NCBI GenBank assembly: GCA_949775045.1
Contig: OX459109.1
Span: 2,528,608-2,592,607 of the forward strand
Source: Metridium senile
Taxonomy: Eukaryota > Cnidaria > Anthozoa > Actiniaria > Metridiidae
Direction: 5' to 3'
Length of the DNA: 64,000 nt
Shown here: in pieces, positions 62,525 through 64,000 of the stretch
Layout of the letters: each line of letters opens with the position of its first letter
Position numbering within the stretch: position 1 is the stretch's first letter
The notes under the pieces: model-generated
What the model was told of the DNA's origin: nothing
The model's input: only the letters and a program-made list of their open reading frames with translations
Databases searched by the model: none
Position numbers and translations under genes: made by a program

Positions 62525-62974
62525 TCAGTCCCACTGCTTCAAGTGTTATTTTCCTAGCATTGTCATCAAACAGAATAGAAAAAGGTATTAATGGACAACT
62601 ATAACAATAGTGATATTGATAACTTGAGATTAACTAACGATATGGAATATATTCTGGAGGGTTGTATTGTTAAAAGAAGAAAAAAGGAAGGAAGGAAGGA
62701 AGGAAGGAAGGAAGGAAGGAAGGAAGGAAGGAAGGAAGGAAGGAAGGAAGGAAGGAAGGAAGGAAGGAAGGAAGGAAGGAAGGAAGGAAGGAAGGAAAGA
62801 AGGAAGGAAGGAAAGAAGGAAGGAAGAAAAGGAACTCAAGTAAAGAAATAAGTCAAAAGAGGGTCGAGAAACAAATTATCTTTACAGAGTCCATAGAATT
62901 GTAATGTTAGTACAGTCATTCATATTGGATACCTCGTTGCTTGCGGTATTAAGGCTGGCTCCTTCGTCAGTCAT
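61056..62974 (-). CDS. Gene C: HYD1-type ADP-ribosyltransferase-like protein (4 exons, 159 aa)
   Basis: Exons 62933-62974, 62271-62330, 61892-62006 and 61056-61318 join in frame (480 nt, TAG stop). Residues 1-34 are a Ser/Gly/Asn-rich leader without a signal peptide. Then PVTLYHYTNEEGANGIRRDS, GVYFTRYDPGTPRRKLIRNL, YVVRIEFNANDRIEEI and HRGDIDL follow. LYHYT followed by a helix, and a GVYFT strand, are the pattern of the HYD1 (Tox-ART) branch of the ADP-ribosyltransferase fold, which is found in bacterial effectors and in many invertebrate proteins. Whether it binds NAD+ or is catalytic cannot be told from sequence by eye. Four GT-AG introns argue that it is a resident animal gene and not recent bacterial DNA. 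Another explanation is a non-catalytic relative of the fold. Confidence 0.82.
61487..61752. mobile_element. MITE in gene C intron 3
   Basis: GTATACACCTATTTCAATTA with ACGTTGTCCATCTGGAATGG and TTGATCTGAGACCGATAGGA is inverted at the right; arms about 75 bp. It lies inside a more decayed element with TGTGTCCACATTAGACTGGA and GTGTGGATTGG ends that may be Harbinger-like. Confidence 0.88.
61892..62006 (-). CDS. Gene C exon 3
   Basis: Acceptor TTAATTTCAG, donor GTATTT, phase 0 to 1, 115 nt. It encodes PVTLYHYTNEEGANGIRRDS and RLIQGYCVSRRQYN, the first strand and helix of the ART-like fold. Confidence 0.85.
62152..62192. repeat. (GCTGGT)n short microsatellite
   Basis: About six imperfect units, in gene C intron 2. 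Confidence 0.85.
62271..62330 (-). CDS. Gene C exon 2
   Basis: Acceptor TTATTTTTAG, donor GTAAGT, phase 0 to 0, 60 nt. It encodes TPQGASSSSGSANVNQYYGR, a linker before the ART-like domain. Confidence 0.75.
62400..62522. repeat. (AAGC)n microsatellite
   Basis: About 30 units in gene C intron 1, with two CAGC variants. Confidence 0.97.
62685..62830. repeat. (GGAA)n microsatellite
   Basis: About 35 units in gene C intron 1. Confidence 0.97.
62933..62974 (-). CDS. Gene C exon 1 (start)
   Basis: ATG in context ACAATATGAC, donor GTATCC, 42 nt, phase 0. It encodes MTDEGASLNTASNE. The exon is short and rests on the ATG, the donor and agreement of phase; a different upstream start exon cannot be excluded. 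Confidence 0.6.
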
Positions 62975-64000
62975 ATTGTTTCCAGTGGAATTTTCCTTCG
63001 TCAAAAACAGAATAGAGAAAGGTAAGTATTAATGGACAATGATAACAATAGTGATAAGAATAACTGACGACTTGCTAACGATAAGAAATGCATGCATTCT
63101 GGTGTGTTAATATTATAACAAAAAAGGAAAGAAGGAAGAAGGGAAAATAGAAAGAAAGAAAGGCAGAAAGAAACTTAAGGCAGAAAGGAAGGCAGAAAGG
63201 AAGGTATGAAGGATCTCATGGAAGGAAAGACGGCAAAACAATCGAGATCGAACAAATTATCCCTACAAGTCCTTAGAGAATTGTAAAGTTAGTATATTCT
63301 TCAATATTAAGAGCGACGGTCCACTAATACCGAGCCAAATCACGAATCGGCGGCAACACAGAAAAATCGATTTTCTTTATATTCGGCCTAGCGATAGGTA
63401 TTAGTGAGTAAGTAAACCTGGTGGGTTTGATTTTTCAAAAAATTAAATTGTCGCCGAGATATAGCCAAAAACCGGTTCGGCCGAATTCGAGCCAGAGAAA
63501 GCGTGCGATGAAAGCAGTTTTTGGGGTCTCTTTAACCTTGTCCTGCAAAGACCCAACATAATTTCCGGAATTTATTTGTTGGGATATTTGTTTTTGAACT
63601 ATTTTCGAACATCTTCAATGCAGTTTTAGGCTCATAGGCTTCTTTTCTTTTTTTTGAGAGGCTCGCCAATTTCGCTATAATTTTGGACCTTGAAAACTTC
63701 ATTCCGGTGCACTAATTCAAAAAATAAATTCGATATGTGGTATAACTCAGAAACTTTTAAATCTTCGGGTTCTAAACAAGTTAAGGTTGATCTTAAAGAA
63801 TATGTAAAATTTATTCTGGGGCAATAACTACAGCGCTCCGAACAAGCGAGTGAAAATGCCAGTTTTTGGTGAATATTTCGACAAAGCCCGTAAAAAGTGC
63901 GTCTTGACCCTTTCGAAATACGACAAAAATCGATATATAATTACGTTCCAATTTACACATTTAAGTTTAACAGAACTTTAAGAGTAATCGATTTAGATAA
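62975..64000. other. Spacer upstream of gene C
   Basis: An AAAGGAAGG-type imperfect repeat occupies 63122-63235. The remainder has no recognisable exon or element. Confidence 0.5.

Noticed and set aside
61056..62974. Recent bacterial origin of gene C
   Set aside because: Three phase-consistent GT-AG introns and base composition like its surroundings argue for a resident gene.

Overview
This window is eukaryotic nuclear DNA. It is AT-rich, about half of it is simple or tandem repeats and small inverted-repeat transposons, and its genes are split by GT-AG introns. The repeat types (Penelope-like GIY-YIG fragment, CR1/L2-type LINE tails, tRNA-derived SINE, many palindromic MITEs) and the gene content suggest a cnidarian, most likely an anthozoan such as a sea anemone or coral. 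That assignment is an inference; no diagnostic marker gene is present.

Four genes can be reconstructed by joining exons whose splice phases agree. Gene A (minus, 2486-16852, 11 exons, 625 aa) and gene B (minus, 38400-57332, 10 exons, 653 aa) are paralogues. Each has an N-terminal beta-rich domain ending in S-x-PF-x-(I/L)-RTK, a low-complexity linker, a beta-rich domain with GDVVGFF and a V-C-V-I-G repeat that resembles phage-type autoproteolytic chaperone domains, a coiled or basic segment, one transmembrane helix, and a cysteine-containing C-terminal domain. Gene D (plus, 28787-36708, 5 exons, 514 aa) lies between them. It shares the N-terminal domain, including an intron at the same position and phase, but has a C2HC zinc-finger-like C-terminus and no membrane segment. 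Gene C (minus, 61056-62974, 4 exons, 159 aa) encodes a small protein resembling HYD1-type ADP-ribosyltransferase folds; a decayed copy of its last exon lies at about 57876-58021.

Layout: 1-2485 spacer with decayed repeats and a 21-bp minisatellite; 2486-16852 gene A; 16853-28786 a 12-kb repeat-rich spacer between the diverging genes A and D; 28787-36708 gene D; 36709-38399 a short spacer between the converging genes D and B; 38400-57332 gene B, whose introns hold a truncated LINE, a 1.4-kb foldback element and long microsatellites; 57333-61055 spacer with MITEs, a SINE and a Penelope fragment; 61056-62974 gene C; 62975-64000 spacer.

The architecture of A and B (putative DNA-binding-like domain, self-cleaving-chaperone-like domain, membrane anchor, lumenal domain) recalls the membrane-tethered transcription factor MYRF, although the domains are not recognisably the MYRF ones. 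The soluble zinc-finger paralogue D would fit a nuclear role. This is a working hypothesis, not a demonstrated function. All four genes were built by eye from splice signals and paralogue comparison; untranslated exons and exact transcript ends are not resolved.
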